Assembly (NCBI GenBank): GCA_001599595.1
Contig: BCHH01000025.1
Coordinates: 1-64,000, forward strand
Length of the DNA: 64,000 nucleotides
Direction: 5' to 3'
DNA from: Beverwykella pulmonaria
Taxonomy: Eukaryota > Ascomycota > Dothideomycetes > Pleosporales > Melanommataceae
Shown piece by piece: positions 46,607 to 57,422 of the stretch. Made by a program: the position numbers and the translations under genes. The notes beneath the pieces were generated by a model. The model did no database searches. It was not told the DNA's origin and was given only the letters and a program-made list of their open reading frames with translations. How positions within the stretch are numbered: the first letter of the stretch is position 1; each line of letters opens with the position of its first letter.

Positions 46607-46739
46607 TGTAAGCCGAGGACACCATAATGTCACGTGGATATGCCACTGACTAATCAGTCCGTCACATATATATATCAGCTGTACATACATTACATACAAT
46701 ACACATCTTGACACCTCTTCCTCCATTCTCCAGCTTACA
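46607..46739 (-). repeat. Miniature solo LTR, family 3 (133 bp), GTAAA target duplication
   Basis: TGTAAGCCGAGGACACC ... CCATTCTCCAGCTTACA, flanked by GTAAA at 46602-46606 and 46740-46744. Inverted relative to the other two copies. Confidence 0.82.
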
Positions 46740-47322
46740 GTAAAATCTATTTTCGTTGCATTAGGAAATGCAACATCTTAATTGCAATAAGCTTTGTGGG
46801 GTTTTGCTGATGTAAAAGCTTGAAGCGTTCAAGCTGAGCCACGTCTTACGGCAGAATTGTCTCACGTCTACTTCCTTTTTTAGCGGCGCGGATCACGTTT
46901 TCGCCGTTGTGCCACATAATCATCACGCCTGAGTAACAGACGCTGTGCTCTTATTGGGCGGCTTAGGATTTTGTTTCGCCCAGAAACATTGTCACGAAGC
47001 TACCCTATCTTATTCTGTTTGACAAAGAAACATGTTGACGAAGTTATGGGGTGAGATGGAGCTAATGGAATAATGCTGTTCTACAGCACCATCGCATTGG
47101 CGAAAACTAAGCATCTTACTATGGCGCTTTGCAGCTATTCTTAGAGGGCACGCTAGCTAGAGGACGTGAAACTGATGTATATAAGGTTGAGCGTTGCCAA
47201 AAAAGTTTATCATCACAACAATTATTCTAAGTTACTTCAACCAATCATTTCCTAGCAAAGTGTCTCCTGGCAACATTCCCTAGCATTGCTCTATTCATCT
47301 TCTTTTCAGAACATTAGCCGCA
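46740..47322 (+). promoter_or_regulatory. Upstream region of the small secreted protein gene
   Basis: No gene seen. The last 150 bp before the ATG are AC- and CT-rich (ACTTCAACCAATCATTTCC, CTCTATTCATCTTC), as is common for well-expressed fungal genes. A possible TATA region (TGTATATAAGG) lies near 47176. Confidence 0.45.
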
Positions 47323-47874
47323 ATGAAGACCATAACCACCATCACGCTCGCCGCCCTACTCACTGGCGCCCTCGCTGTTCCATTAGTACCCATCCTCTCC
47401 AACTCTAAGCGCCAGTCTCCCCCATCTGCAGACCAAGTCACAATGGCCATTAAGTCCTGGTTCAACGATGTCACCAACGTAAACTCCTTCCTCAACATCG
47501 CCCCGTCGCAGAACGCCTTTGACCTCACGAATGCCGCAGAAGAGGCACTTCTCAACGCCAACGATGAGCCCAATGAACTTACTATCCTTGCCAGTCTCGG
47601 TGACGCGCTCGGCACTGCTGGTCAACAAGCCGTGCTCACCTTGCAGGAGATCTTCGGTAACGTGCCGAGCAGCTTGCAGAACATTATCAATGATCCAGGA
47701 AATACGGAGAGTGTGAAGACGCAGTTGCAGCAGATTAATGGAGCAAGATGCTGTAGTGTACTGCCTAGCTTGGATACGCTTTGGCCTGCGGCAGCAGCAG
47801 CGGTAGGCATTAGCAATCCAGAACCGGTAGTTCCTAGACCGAATGCGTGTACGGATGGGACAACTATTTGCTAA
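47323..47874 (+). CDS. Small secreted protein, unknown function
   Basis: Intronless, 183 aa. MKTITTITLAALLTGALAVP is a typical signal peptide; a dibasic Lys-Arg in SNSKRQ could be a Kex2 site. The mature part is helical (QVTMAIKSWFNDVTNVNSFL, EEALLNANDEP) and has four Cys near the end (CC, then C and C), so one or two disulphides. I know similar hypothetical secreted proteins in ascomycetes but no function. A small disulphide-bearing secreted protein in a transposon-rich region could be an effector candidate, but this is not shown. The gene looks intact. Confidence 0.8.
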   Translation: MKTITTITLAALLTGALAVPLVPILSNSKRQSPPSADQVTMAIKSWFNDVTNVNSFLNIAPSQNAFDLTNAAEEALLNANDEPNELTILASLGDALGTAGQQAVLTLQEIFGNVPSSLQNIINDPGNTESVKTQLQQINGARCCSVLPSLDTLWPAAAAAVGISNPEPVVPRPNACTDGTTIC

Positions 47875-48187
47875 GTATCTAGTGTAAGCTTGGATAACTT
47901 ATAAGACCACCTTAGTGAATTAAAGTTGAGGAGAGTGGTTTGGTCTCTGCTTTCTGTTATTACATTCGTTTGATTTATATCACTCTTTCATTTACAGATC
48001 CATTTGTTTTGACATAGAATTAAGAGATTAGCATAGTATACATTCATTCATTAGTCTGTTTTGTCTTTAAAAAAAAATTCCTTAATCATCTTGGTTCCTG
48101 TTCTTGTTCAATTTACCTGTGAGAGCAGTACTGGCAGGGAACAGAACAAAGGGATGGATCAGAAGTAAACAGGTTTGATTCATCAGA
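47875..48187. other. 3' region, nothing recognised
   Basis: AT-rich spacer with an A-run at 48068-48076. No gene. Confidence 0.4.
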
Positions 48188-48350
48188 GTCGAGACGAATC
48201 CTTGAGGATACTCAGAGGATTCGGAGAAACTATATATGTGATGTGTCACGTGACCCGCAGGCACACGGCCCGATAGGCCTCCGAAGGGCCTCCTTAGGAG
48301 GCCCGCCGGGAAACAGAAGTATCCCTCACATTACCTCTTCTGACGAGATC
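48188..48350 (+). repeat. Dispersed repeat, diverged copy of 1041-1230
   Basis: GTCGAGACGAATCCTTGAGG, ACTATATATG and GTCACGTGACCCGC match 1041-1130 in order. Probably a diverged LTR; ends undefined. Confidence 0.4.
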
Positions 48351-48479
48351 AATACATAGCTGAATAACCTTGGCAGTTCACAGAGTCTTTGGTGTACACA
48401 GAGGTCTTAGTCGCACACTATTTTGTGATAATAGATTGTAGTTTATATACTGCGGTGGAGTGAAGGTGTGTGTAATAGA

Positions 48480-48740
48480 AAAATAATCACACAGGGGTAG
48501 GAGGGACTCGCAGCCATGCGATGTCCGAAGCAGCAATGCACTGGAGGAGGAAGAATCATCACTGTGGAGGTTTGGCAGTAGACTGTTTGCAATTTCGTTG
48601 TATCTAGCTACCAAATCAAAATGAAAGGAGAAGGTGTGATGAAAGATATATGAAATGTTCGTGGTCTCGTTGGGTTGAGGTTTGTGTGTCGTTGATCGTT
48701 CCGTGCATGTCCGTTGTCGATGCCGTGTCCGATGGGTGTG
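48480..48740 (-). repeat. Dispersed repeat, inverted copy of 8890-9130
   Basis: Reverse complement matches 8890-9130, including GCAGTAGACTGTTTGCAATT and GATGTCCGAAGCAGCAATG. See the copy at 8890. Confidence 0.55.
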
Positions 48741-49107
48741 GTGTTCGGATGCCGCGTTGATTGATGACGAAGCAAGCAGCCGACAAAGAAAACAAGACCC
48801 GTTCCCTGCACTACACAGTCAAGCCTTCAACCCATGCTAGTGGTATATTCGCGCAAAGTAGCACTTTGCTACGGCGCAATACTTGTCTCTAGGTGCACGA
48901 GGAGGAATGCACAAAGAGTCGTCTCAATGCTGTTTTGTAACCGGGACTGGTACTGCCCCTATCATTGCCTAAGGTCTGGTACATTGGCGCGAATTCAGAA
49001 GCGTTCCTTTTTGCTCTTCCGTAAAATACGCTCCCTTAATTGCGTGGATGTTGTACCTCTAAGGCCTGCGATCTTCTATTTGAATACGTATTCTAAAGAC
49101 TAAATAG
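48741..49107. other. No gene recognised
   Basis: Spacer between two repeats; short frames only. Confidence 0.35.
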
Positions 49108-49523
49108 TGTAACAGCGCAGGATATCAGAACTATCGGATTCGGGTGCGAATCACTACCGAGGCATTGTAACGATTCAAACAATCGTTCCATCACGTGACT
49201 GAACCGCTCCCTACCCAACCCCGATACAGGTCCTGTTCCAACCCGAACCTGTATTACCTCGTTTCCCGACCGCTTCCTGCCCAACTCCGATACAGGTCCT
49301 TATCCGAACCTGTAGTACCTCGGCTTCGTTATCTCTCATCTCTCTTCGTGTATATAAGCCAGTCGTTTCGTTAGTTAGATCAGGTAGCTTTTGAATATCC
49401 TTTAGTACGCGGCCTATAGGTGTCAATTCCATCCTGGGTATTCGTTATCACTCGTGCACTCCCATATGCCTCGGTAGTGATTCGCACCCGAATCCGATAG
49501 TTCTGATATCCTGCGCTGTTACA
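49108..49523 (-). repeat. Family 1 solo LTR in fold-back arrangement
   Basis: A 57-bp forward piece of the family 1 LTR start (49108-49164) is followed directly by a complete reverse-oriented copy (49166-49523), whose end (49467-49523) is the perfect inverse of the first piece. The two 57-bp arms can form a hairpin with a 302-bp loop. No target duplication. Confidence 0.8.
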
Positions 49524-49659
49524 GGTGCCGCAAAATGTAGGGTATGATTGTGCATGAGATGAAGCGCCACTGCGGTTTAAGAGCTGCGATTTTACAGTCA
49601 GAAGGCAATCTTCTGTACCGTTTCCAACATGGAAAACTATGCCACAAATTCATTAAAGA

Positions 49660-50868
49660 CTACGGTCTGTGATAAGGCTGGTATACTCCCCTGTGAATTT
49701 GATCCGTCTGTTCATTACCATCCCTCTGCACTTGTTGACCCTCCCACGGGTGCCTTGTCCAGTTTGGCGCTTCTTCAATTGTACTCTGGGGGCTCTGAGA
49801 CGTACTATATGTATGTGGAAAAGGTTGCATCGGACTTCCGGCTAAGCTAATCCTTGCAGTCTCACCGGAAAGCTCTGATAGTCTATGGGGGTGATGCGGG
49901 TTCCATGGACTGAGAGGACTAGATGGTGTGCCGGGAAGTTCATGATGATGTGTAGCTTGTTGTTTATACGTGAAGCCGTTGGTGTCGTACTGGTACATGT
50001 TTGGATTTGGGTATGCATGATTTGGCGGAACTGTTGTCAAAATTAGCAAGATACCACCAGAGATATTTGGCGAGCCGTACAGCATGCAATTTGTGAGTCT
50101 CCTGCGTTCGGGGGGTCTGCCATGTTGGGAAGGTCTGATTGCCGACGGATAATTGTGTCTTGATGTTGATTTCTTGACTTTCTTGCATGGAGAATGAAGT
50201 ACACGAGAAGTCCTAGGAGAATTGCAATGGCCACCGCGCCGCCCGCAGCACCTCCCGCAATGGCACCGGTATGACTAGACCCTTTGTTCTGACCAGCTGA
50301 GGCTATAATGACCGTTACGGTGGGTGGAGGGGATGTCGCGGCAGTTGTACCGCTTGCTGATGCACCAGCGGGCGAGCTTGCGGAAGAGCTTGACGGAGTT
50401 ACACTCGAAGTCTTGGTGCTTGTAGTTGATGGAAGGGTCGAGGTAGCTGTCGAGCTTGGCCCGCCAGTAGGAGAATATGCTGATGATTGTTCTGGCCGGT
50501 CTATAAAGGCAGCAACAAGGTCACCGCTTGGGCAACCTCCTTGACTGCACGGATTCGATTTACAACAGCCCCAAAAAGGCGGGTTCGTCCCAGTGCACTA
50601 CTCTCGGTCGGTCAACTAATTTTAGTAACAGGGGTAGGAGTGTTACAGTATAAAATTGGCTACCAATGCCGCAACTGCCATCAGGGAATTTCCCATAGTA
50701 GGCGGTATCAAAAGTGACTGGTCGAATATTGCCCTGGAAGCAGCCATTCGTGCAGGGATCGCTGGCGCAGCATCCGATGAAGTGTGAACCAGAGGCACAT
50801 GAATACCAAGTTCCGCCTGAGGGACAAGTTGGATTGAAAGAGAGGTCGTTCCGTCGATACCTCGACAT
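49660..50868 (-). CDS. Cys-rich single-pass membrane protein with Ser/Thr-rich ectodomain
   Basis: At least three exons from the ATG at 50868. The first carries CPSGGTWYSCASGSHFIGCC and DPCTNGC; a 49-nt intron (GTAACA...AGTAG) joins IGSQFYT to CTGTNPPFWGCCKSNPCSQG, giving two repeats of one Cys pattern (WYxC...F.GCC..DPC...C). A Ser/Thr-rich stretch, a membrane segment (AGGAVAMAILLGLLVYFIL) and a basic cytosolic start (HARKSRNQHQ) follow. A probable further intron near 50080-50030 leads to a Pro/His-rich tail ending at 49660. The layout is like fungal wall sensors and Mid2-like proteins, but there is no signal peptide at the start and no named domain. Role: unknown, perhaps cell surface. The gene looks intact. 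Confidence 0.7.
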
Positions 50869-51659
50869 ATTCAGAATGTTTGAGACAATGCGAAGCTTTG
50901 GGGAGCTCAAGGGCAATGACACCAAAGATGGTCGCGGGTGTTACGTCAAGATTGAGAGGAAAACCTCGACTTAAGCAAGCTAGTACTCGGCTCCGCAAGG
51001 CTTTCAATACGGTTCAACATCCTAAATCTGTATGTGGCGATTTATACCTGCAGTTGAGATGCATATTGTGTTAATTTGGGGGCCAGCCCTCGCGATAAAG
51101 CCAGCTCGAGTCGGAGCGCTATTGCGGTTCACCTCGTGACAGGCGCGCCTAGCTCGCTTGTATGGTCGAACAAGGCGTAATAATCATATTTTGATTTGTG
51201 CAAGTCCGAGTGTGGCTGCCGGGCAAAGCGATCGGCTTCCGCCCATCGGCGAAACATACGCCCTGTGGAGGCGAAGCACGCTTCCTTGTACAAATTGTTC
51301 TCTGCTTGCGCACAAAAACAAGAATTGATTCTGCCGACTGTTGAGCTGACCAGAATTTTTCGTGAGTTGTGGCTGAAGCCTTGGGCCACCATTGATGATC
51401 TTGTGTGGGGAATAGTATGCGCCCTGGGTCTTGTACAGTGAAATGCACATGCGCATTCACAACCTCACCGCGGGCAGTACACCACACAAAAGATCACACA
51501 TCGTGACGGACCAACGGGGCCTCCAGGAGGTGATTCTGCGGCGGAAAAGCTCATCAGTTACTGCGGGTGTCTGTGGCTTTTATCTCCACCGAAATCCTGG
51601 GCTTCGCTAGTACGCCGCCCAGAGGGTTAGGGCTAGCTCCCTGTCCTTTGCCATTTTTC
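50869..51659. other. Intergenic, nothing recognised
   Basis: Open frames at 51129-51487 on the minus strand and 51196-51441 on the plus strand overlap each other and have no domain. No repeat seen. Confidence 0.4.
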
Positions 51660-52372
51660 GCGGACTTGTCGAAAATCAAAACTTTCGCCCACAGAGCTTG
51701 CACAAGCCATACCACGCGCGCACCTAATAGAAACAATGCTGCAAATTTTAATACTACTTTCTATGCGTATGCGCAATTTTCTTATAATATTTTTATAATG
51801 TATTTAGTATGTATGGCGAAGAATTGGAGGTGCGCAGCATTCTGCACTGCCTTTGGTGTTCCTCNTTGCAGCGCGCAAATAATAAATGCCGATGCCGACC
51901 GCACTACGCCGAATCCGAATTATTTCCAACATACTAATCCGCATCCGAATTATTTCCAACATCTGTGCACATGCCGACACCGACCGCGCTAAGCCTCTTT
52001 TCATAATGTCTGGCGCACGAACTTGTTGAAAATCAAAATTTTCGTGCGCAGAACTTGCACAAGCTCTACCACACGCGCACCTAATAGAAACAATGCTGCA
52101 AATTTCAATACTATTTTCTATACGCATGCGAAATCCTCTTTTGTTTTTTAAATATTTAATTTAGTATTTATTATGAAGAATTGGAGGTGCACAGCATTCT
52201 GCACTGCCTTTGATGTTTCCTCGTCGCAGCGCGCAAATAGTAAATGCCGATGCCAACCACACTATGCTGAATCCGAATTATTTCCAACATACTAATCCGC
52301 ATTTGAATTATTTCCAACATCTGTGCACATGCCGACACCGACCGCGCTAAGCCTCTTTTCGTAATGTTGGCG
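51660..52372 (+). repeat. Tandem duplication, two diverged copies of about 355 bp
   Basis: Copy one (from GACTTGTCGAAAATCAAAAC, about 51660) and copy two (from GAACTTGTTGAAAATCAAAA, about 52018) share GAGCTTGCAC/GAACTTGCAC, CACCTAATAGAAACAATGCT, GCAGCATTCTGCACTGCC-like blocks and ATTATTTCCAACAT twice each. Differences are mostly transitions. An undetermined base lies at 51865. No coding function seen. Confidence 0.8.
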
Positions 52373-52439
52373 CTATTCCCCTTCTAATTAGGGGAACCCG
52401 TCGAAGCCAACTCTCGCCGCGCCCTTCTCCTATGCATCA

Positions 52440-52530
52440 TCCATCACCATCTATTGTCCATCACCATCGTAGTCCATTACCATCGTAGTCCATCACCATC
52501 GTAGTCCATCACCATCCATTGTAGTCCGTC
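52440..52530 (+). repeat. 16-bp tandem repeat GTAGTCCATCACCATC
   Basis: About five imperfect units. Low-complexity array; no function evident. Confidence 0.8.
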
Positions 52531-53640
52531 TCGTGAACCCACTAACTAATCATTCTATTAACCAAATCATCTTACGCCTCGCGACCCTGCCAGCCTGCAA
52601 AGGCAGAAACGATTGATACTAACAACATAGTGCAACTAACTGTAGGATAGATTCGAAGCAATCAAGCCATCCAAGCAACCCAATACTACCAGCACGCACG
52701 CGCTGCCCAAGCCTCAGAAACAGAACCACCTTCTGACGTCAAGATAGATCAGAATATTCTCTAAACTAAATATATGCTGGTTTGAATGGCTTTGAGATCA
52801 TCCAAACGGGGAGTAGTGGAGGACATGGCAGAAGGGTTGTGGAATACACCATATGCTGGAAACTCCGCCTGCTGCTGTTAGTTATATACACCGCCCGCGC
52901 GTACACGATACGATTTGTGATGCTTACCAGTAATGCTTACCACGTTGCGAGCGCGACTAAGAAGCTACCAAAGATACTGTATATATAGTAAGTCTCCAAC
53001 CCAGCATTGATCGGAGTAGTCCAGCTCTTCCAAATAAAGGATACGTACTGTCTACTGTTGACGCATGGGACCAAAGAAAGAAGAATCTAATAATAGCCTG
53101 TTCCCAATTTTTTTTCCAAAGTTAAGTTGTGCGTTCCCAACGTTTTCCTTTTGGAATACTCCTTGCAACTTCTATTCTTTATGCAGTCTCCGCGCACACA
53201 CTATTGTAACCCAAGTCAAACCTGTGCATATAGGGGTTTAGGATATAGTATTTCTTAAACCCCCAATATGTACACGAAGGTTGCTTTCAAAAGCCAAACC
53301 AAATGCACTCTTTATATAATGTCGCGAACAAGTCTGTAGGATTCACTGTTCTAGTTATTCTTTGTCTGGCAGTGGCCACATCTAGCAATAATGTTGTGTT
53401 GCTGTTGCACTCGTTGACTTATTTGGGAGTTCAATATCTGTCTCTTCCAGCGCTATGCAAGTCTGTTACCTCTCGCTCTAAGGTTTTTCTATTATAGTCT
53501 TGAAAGTGTCACAAGTAGTTTGTGGTCAGAGTTCAATTAGTTGTTGAATGCTACAGATATTATCTCAAGTGCGGTATGGCTGCCATACAAAACGTTGCGT
53601 GAGGAGCAGCTTCCGCCACGTTGAATCCCGAACCGTGCCT
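52531..53640. other. Intergenic with first palindrome; nothing coding recognised
   Basis: Short frames only. It carries the palindrome at 53231-53265. The left border of the mobile-element-like region probably lies here, but I see no terminal repeat. Confidence 0.35.
53231..53265. repeat. 35-bp palindrome 1
   Basis: TAGGGGTTTAGG ... TTTCTTAAACCCCCAA, centre ATAGTAT. Intergenic copy. Confidence 0.8.
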
Positions 53641-54360
53641 ATGGGGGTTTGGGAAATACTTTTTTCAGCCATGTCACGTGGTTCGTTTGTTGCGCCAATC
53701 AGATCCAGCTAGTGCAACAAACAATCAAGCAGCCAGATTCAGCTAGCGCGACAAACATTCAAGCTCTCTCACTCTATTATATCCTCCGCAACACCCTCTC
53801 TCTCTCTCTAACTCCACCTCTACAACAACCGCCTAAAAAACTACCTAAACAACCTCCTAACCACCAACCCTCTTACCAATCTCTCTACTCTCCTCTCTCT
53901 CTAACTCCACCTCTACAACAACCGTCTAAACAACCACCTGAACAACCACCTCCCAACCACCAACCCTTTTACCAATCTCTCTACTCTCCTCTCTCTCTAA
54001 CTCCACCTCTACAACAACTGCCTAAACAACCACCTAAACAACCACCTCCCGACCACCAACCCTCATACCAATCTCTCTACTCTCCTCCCTCAATTAACTA
54101 TTGCAAACGTCTATTGGCGTTCCTACAAGCAAGTAGTTCCCTCGCCAACAGGTTTCTCACAATTTCTAGGCTTGTTGCGAGCTTTGTTATTGCAATTGCA
54201 ACAACTCTAAGTCAGCCGGCTACCCTTTGTCAGTGTGCCTGCCGCGACAGAGTTGCAAAAAGCTCTCTCACTTTCACCTTTACCTCAATGGCGAAACTAA
54301 CATATCAACAGGGTCCGTGCGCACCCTTTGCAGTGAAAAAAGTATTTCTCAAACCCCCAT
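53641..54360. mobile_element. 720-bp element with 27-bp inverted ends matching the palindrome arms
   Basis: The left end (ATGGGGGTTTGGGAAATACT, running on through TTTTTCA) and the inverse of the right end (ATGGGGGTTTGAGAAATACT, same continuation) agree over 27 bp with one mismatch. TA flanks both sides if the ends are TGGGGG and CCCCCA. Inside, three units of 93-96 bp starting at 53808, 53901 and 53997 encode a Pro/Gln-rich repeat (LTPPLQQPPKK, YQSLYSP). The open frame 53649-54362 starts and ends within the inverted ends, so it is probably not a gene. The ends are those of the nearby 35-bp palindromes pulled apart, which suggests a small non-autonomous transposon. Confidence 0.6.
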
Positions 54361-54664
54361 AGTACTCTCTAAGCGTAGGACTGCAGCGGCCGTCCAAGGC
54401 ACAAGTCTCCACTAATTGAATTCCTGGTCAAGCTCAGGCTCAAGCTCGCAAACATGAACACAACACCCAAAAACAATTACGAGGCAATGCAAGAGACCAA
54501 AGCGGAAACGAGCGATCCATTCACCGCACTTGCGAATCATTCAAGACCTCCCATCATGCCAGCACTATCAGACCCATTAAGTGAGGAGCCTGAACTTCTC
54601 AACAAATCAAAAATCACACCCACTATTGTGCCACACTTGAGGCAATATCAACGTAAGCACCTAA

Positions 54665-54699
54665 TGGGGGTTTCAGGAATAGTATTTACTAAACACCCT
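54665..54699. repeat. 35-bp palindrome 2, in intron 1 of the helicase gene
   Basis: TGGGGGTTTCAGGAATAGTA ... CTAAACACCCT within the 72-nt intron 54653-54724 (GTAAGC ... TGCAG). It makes up about half of the intron. Confidence 0.8.
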
Positions 54700-55562
54700 A
54701 TAGTTCCTTCCACAACAAATGCAGCTTCACCTGAACATGACGCATTTAAAGGGGATACGTTGAACAAGCCTCAGCTATCTGCTAGTGACCTTGACAACAA
54801 ACAGGATGATGATGCCATCAAAAGCAACAGTGACAGTACACGCTCAGACTGGACCGAGAGCGGCTCCGTAGCATCCAACCGTGAACAGGAACCAGATGGG
54901 CTTCAACTAGCAAATGGTAATCTCACGTTCACCAGATTTCTAGTCCGTATCCAGGAGGCTGCCCAGTACCTCCAAATCAACATCCAGAATTTCCGTCAGT
55001 ACCTCCTCAAGGACCCTGATCTCAATGACATTTTCCAAGATTACAAGGAAGGCTAGTTAGACAACGCACAAGCTGCTGCGGCTGCCAACCAGAAGCGCAA
55101 GGGACGCGGTGAAAGCTTTCCAGCAGTCTACAAAGAAGTAATGGCATGCGAAGGGGTGTCAAACAAGTACAAGACCTCAAGACCGCGCGATCAACAGGAA
55201 TGGGGTTCTCTAGAGTACAACTGCATGGGCCTTCGCCGAACCTATGAAGATATACGCAAAAACAACAATAGTTTTATTGTTAAGAAGAAGTACACTAACA
55301 AACTTCATGCTTTTGAAGCTGCCTAGATTGTGTGGAAGTGGAAGGTTCAGTTGGACAAACCTCAGGTCAAGAGTGCGGTTCTGTCACAGTACAACAAGAC
55401 ATTAAAGCGCACTTCAAAGGCATCCATGCGAGCCAAGATTGCGACTCCCAAGACAATACAACCAGCAAATGCAACAGCTAGTTCCCCGTCCTCAGACCAG
55501 CGTGCAACAAGGAAGCGTTCTCAATCTGCGACACAAGCCTCAGACTGCACTCAGGACAAGGA

Positions 55563-55595
55563 GGGGGTTTTGCAAATAGTAAAAGCAAAACCCCC
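55563..55595. repeat. 33-bp palindrome 3, in a helicase exon
   Basis: GGGGGTTTTGCAAATAGTAA ... GCAAAACCCCC, read in frame as GVLQIVKAKPPK. No splice sites fit around it, so this copy seems to be translated. Confidence 0.75.
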
Positions 55596-56529
55596 AAAGG
55601 TTACTCAATCACGCCAAAAGAAGGCCAAGGCTGCTGAGACTGTGGAGGAACGCAATAAGCGTCACTACCAAGAGCTCAAGAGACTCTTCAAGCACGCGAA
55701 ACGCTCCGCCAATGGCGTTGAAGGAGATAAAATGTTTGCCACAGCGTCCATGTCCGTTGAGGAATGCATGGCCTCCTTTCAAGAGGACATGGATAATTTC
55801 GAGAAGGATAAGGAACACATCACCAAGGCTCAAAAAGAGATGAGCGAGCGGCCATTGAAACAGTGTTATGAACGACTGCTAAAGAATGCAGCCCTTCTAA
55901 AACTGTACACCCACATCCAGAAGTCCCTAAAGATCTCCACAAAGGTGTTCTACTCCAACTTCCAGCATGTAAACGTCATCAAACTAAAAGAGGCTGCACT
56001 TGAGGTATTCAAATCCTCATATATCCCATCATCCAGCCTCGTTGCCAAGCAAGGGGCAACAATAATTGAGAAGCCAGCAACAGAAGAAGATGTCAATCGC
56101 GCTCTCTTGTCGTTGTCAGCTGCCAATGTTCAACACAGAGAATGGTTCGCTACACAGGTTAACGCTGCAGACGAAGATGAGGAAAAGAGCACTAACAATG
56201 CCAACCAAGACGATAAACAGGATGTCCTTCTCCTCAACGTGGGCGCTGCCACCAAAGAAGACATCCGCAAGTATCGCGAGTGGAACCAGACACTAACCAG
56301 CAAGAAATACCAGGATGATGATTTGCCCAAAGCTTGCGCTCAAATTGGACTAGATAACATCAGGTTCAAGCAGATCCTCAGACAGAACCCCAGGATCAGC
56401 TTGCAATGGTGGCAAGTGATAGCCATCTCATGGGCTCTTAACCATAGCAGACTCATTGCGGATGCCATTGGAATTGGTAAAACAATTACCTACGCTGGCA
56501 TCATTCTCAAGGTAATACAGACATTCCTC

Positions 56530-56564
56530 TGGGGGTTTAACAAAAACTAATTCTCAAACCCCCA
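56530..56564. repeat. 35-bp palindrome 4, in helicase intron 2
   Basis: TGGGGGTTTAACAAAAACTA ... TCTCAAACCCCCA in the intron that starts GTAATA at 56511 and ends TTTGCAG near 56600. The centre is more diverged than in other copies. Confidence 0.8.
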
Positions 56565-57389
56565 TACTATGTATTTTGGCAGCCCGCTAACAATTTGCAG
56601 TACCAAAACAAGAACAACAAAGAATACAAGACTGCCCTGGCATTCAACAAAGCGCTTCCCAAGGACGCACTAGAATTAAAGCGCAAGCCGCTTCCTCCAG
56701 CGCAACCCATCTTTGTCACTGTACTTCCTAACCTGGTTTACCAGACTGCCAAGGAGATTCGGAAGTTTAGCAAGGCAATAGATGTTCGCGTGTATTGTTC
56801 CAAGGCTACGTCTACCCCAGGTTTCAGGCGCGTACAGGACATATCGTACAAGAGCCTATTGGCGGATAGGAGTCGACGGGAAAACAATCGCATTGTTGTT
56901 GTCACGTCTTTCAACTACCTTGGCATTCACAATGGGCCCAGAAAGTACCAGAGGCACATCAATCGTCAACGTGGATTTAAATTGGGAAGGAAGAAGAAGC
57001 AGGGTAACAAGGCTGCAGCAGAAGTTCAGCAGGATTCAGCGGATGAAGAAGTCCAGGAGAACTCAGACGCAACATTAAGCAAACAGCAACCCAAACCACC
57101 TCAGAAGCGCTACAAGCTACCAGAACTTCTCCAAACGTTCTACCCAGAGGAGGATGAGCGATGGGAAGGCTGCTTCCGTGGCGTTCCGGCTGCTGTAATA
57201 CTTGACGAATGTCAAGTAAGTCTCCGCAATCCCTCAACACACTAGTCGTCCATTTACATCAATCGCCTGAAATCCAATCCATTTAAAGTTTGGTTGTTCT
57301 CAGGCAGCCCATCACAGAAAGGCCTAAGCGATTTCTACCAGTATATGCTCCTCTGCCACGACCCAAAGGTATATACCCCTTCTCTCTTA

Positions 57390-57422
57390 GGAGCTTTTGC
57401 AAATACTATTTGCAAAAACCCC
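57390..57422. repeat. 33-bp palindrome 5, in a helicase intron
   Basis: GGAGCTTTTGCAAATACTAT ... TGCAAAAACCCC inside the intron between CHDPK and LDEEARQDK (about 57372-57470). The left arm has lost two Gs. Confidence 0.75.

Noticed and set aside
53649..54362. 237-residue Pro/Gln-rich open frame as a gene
   Set aside because: It begins and ends inside the inverted ends of a small element and consists largely of a 93-bp tandem repeat.
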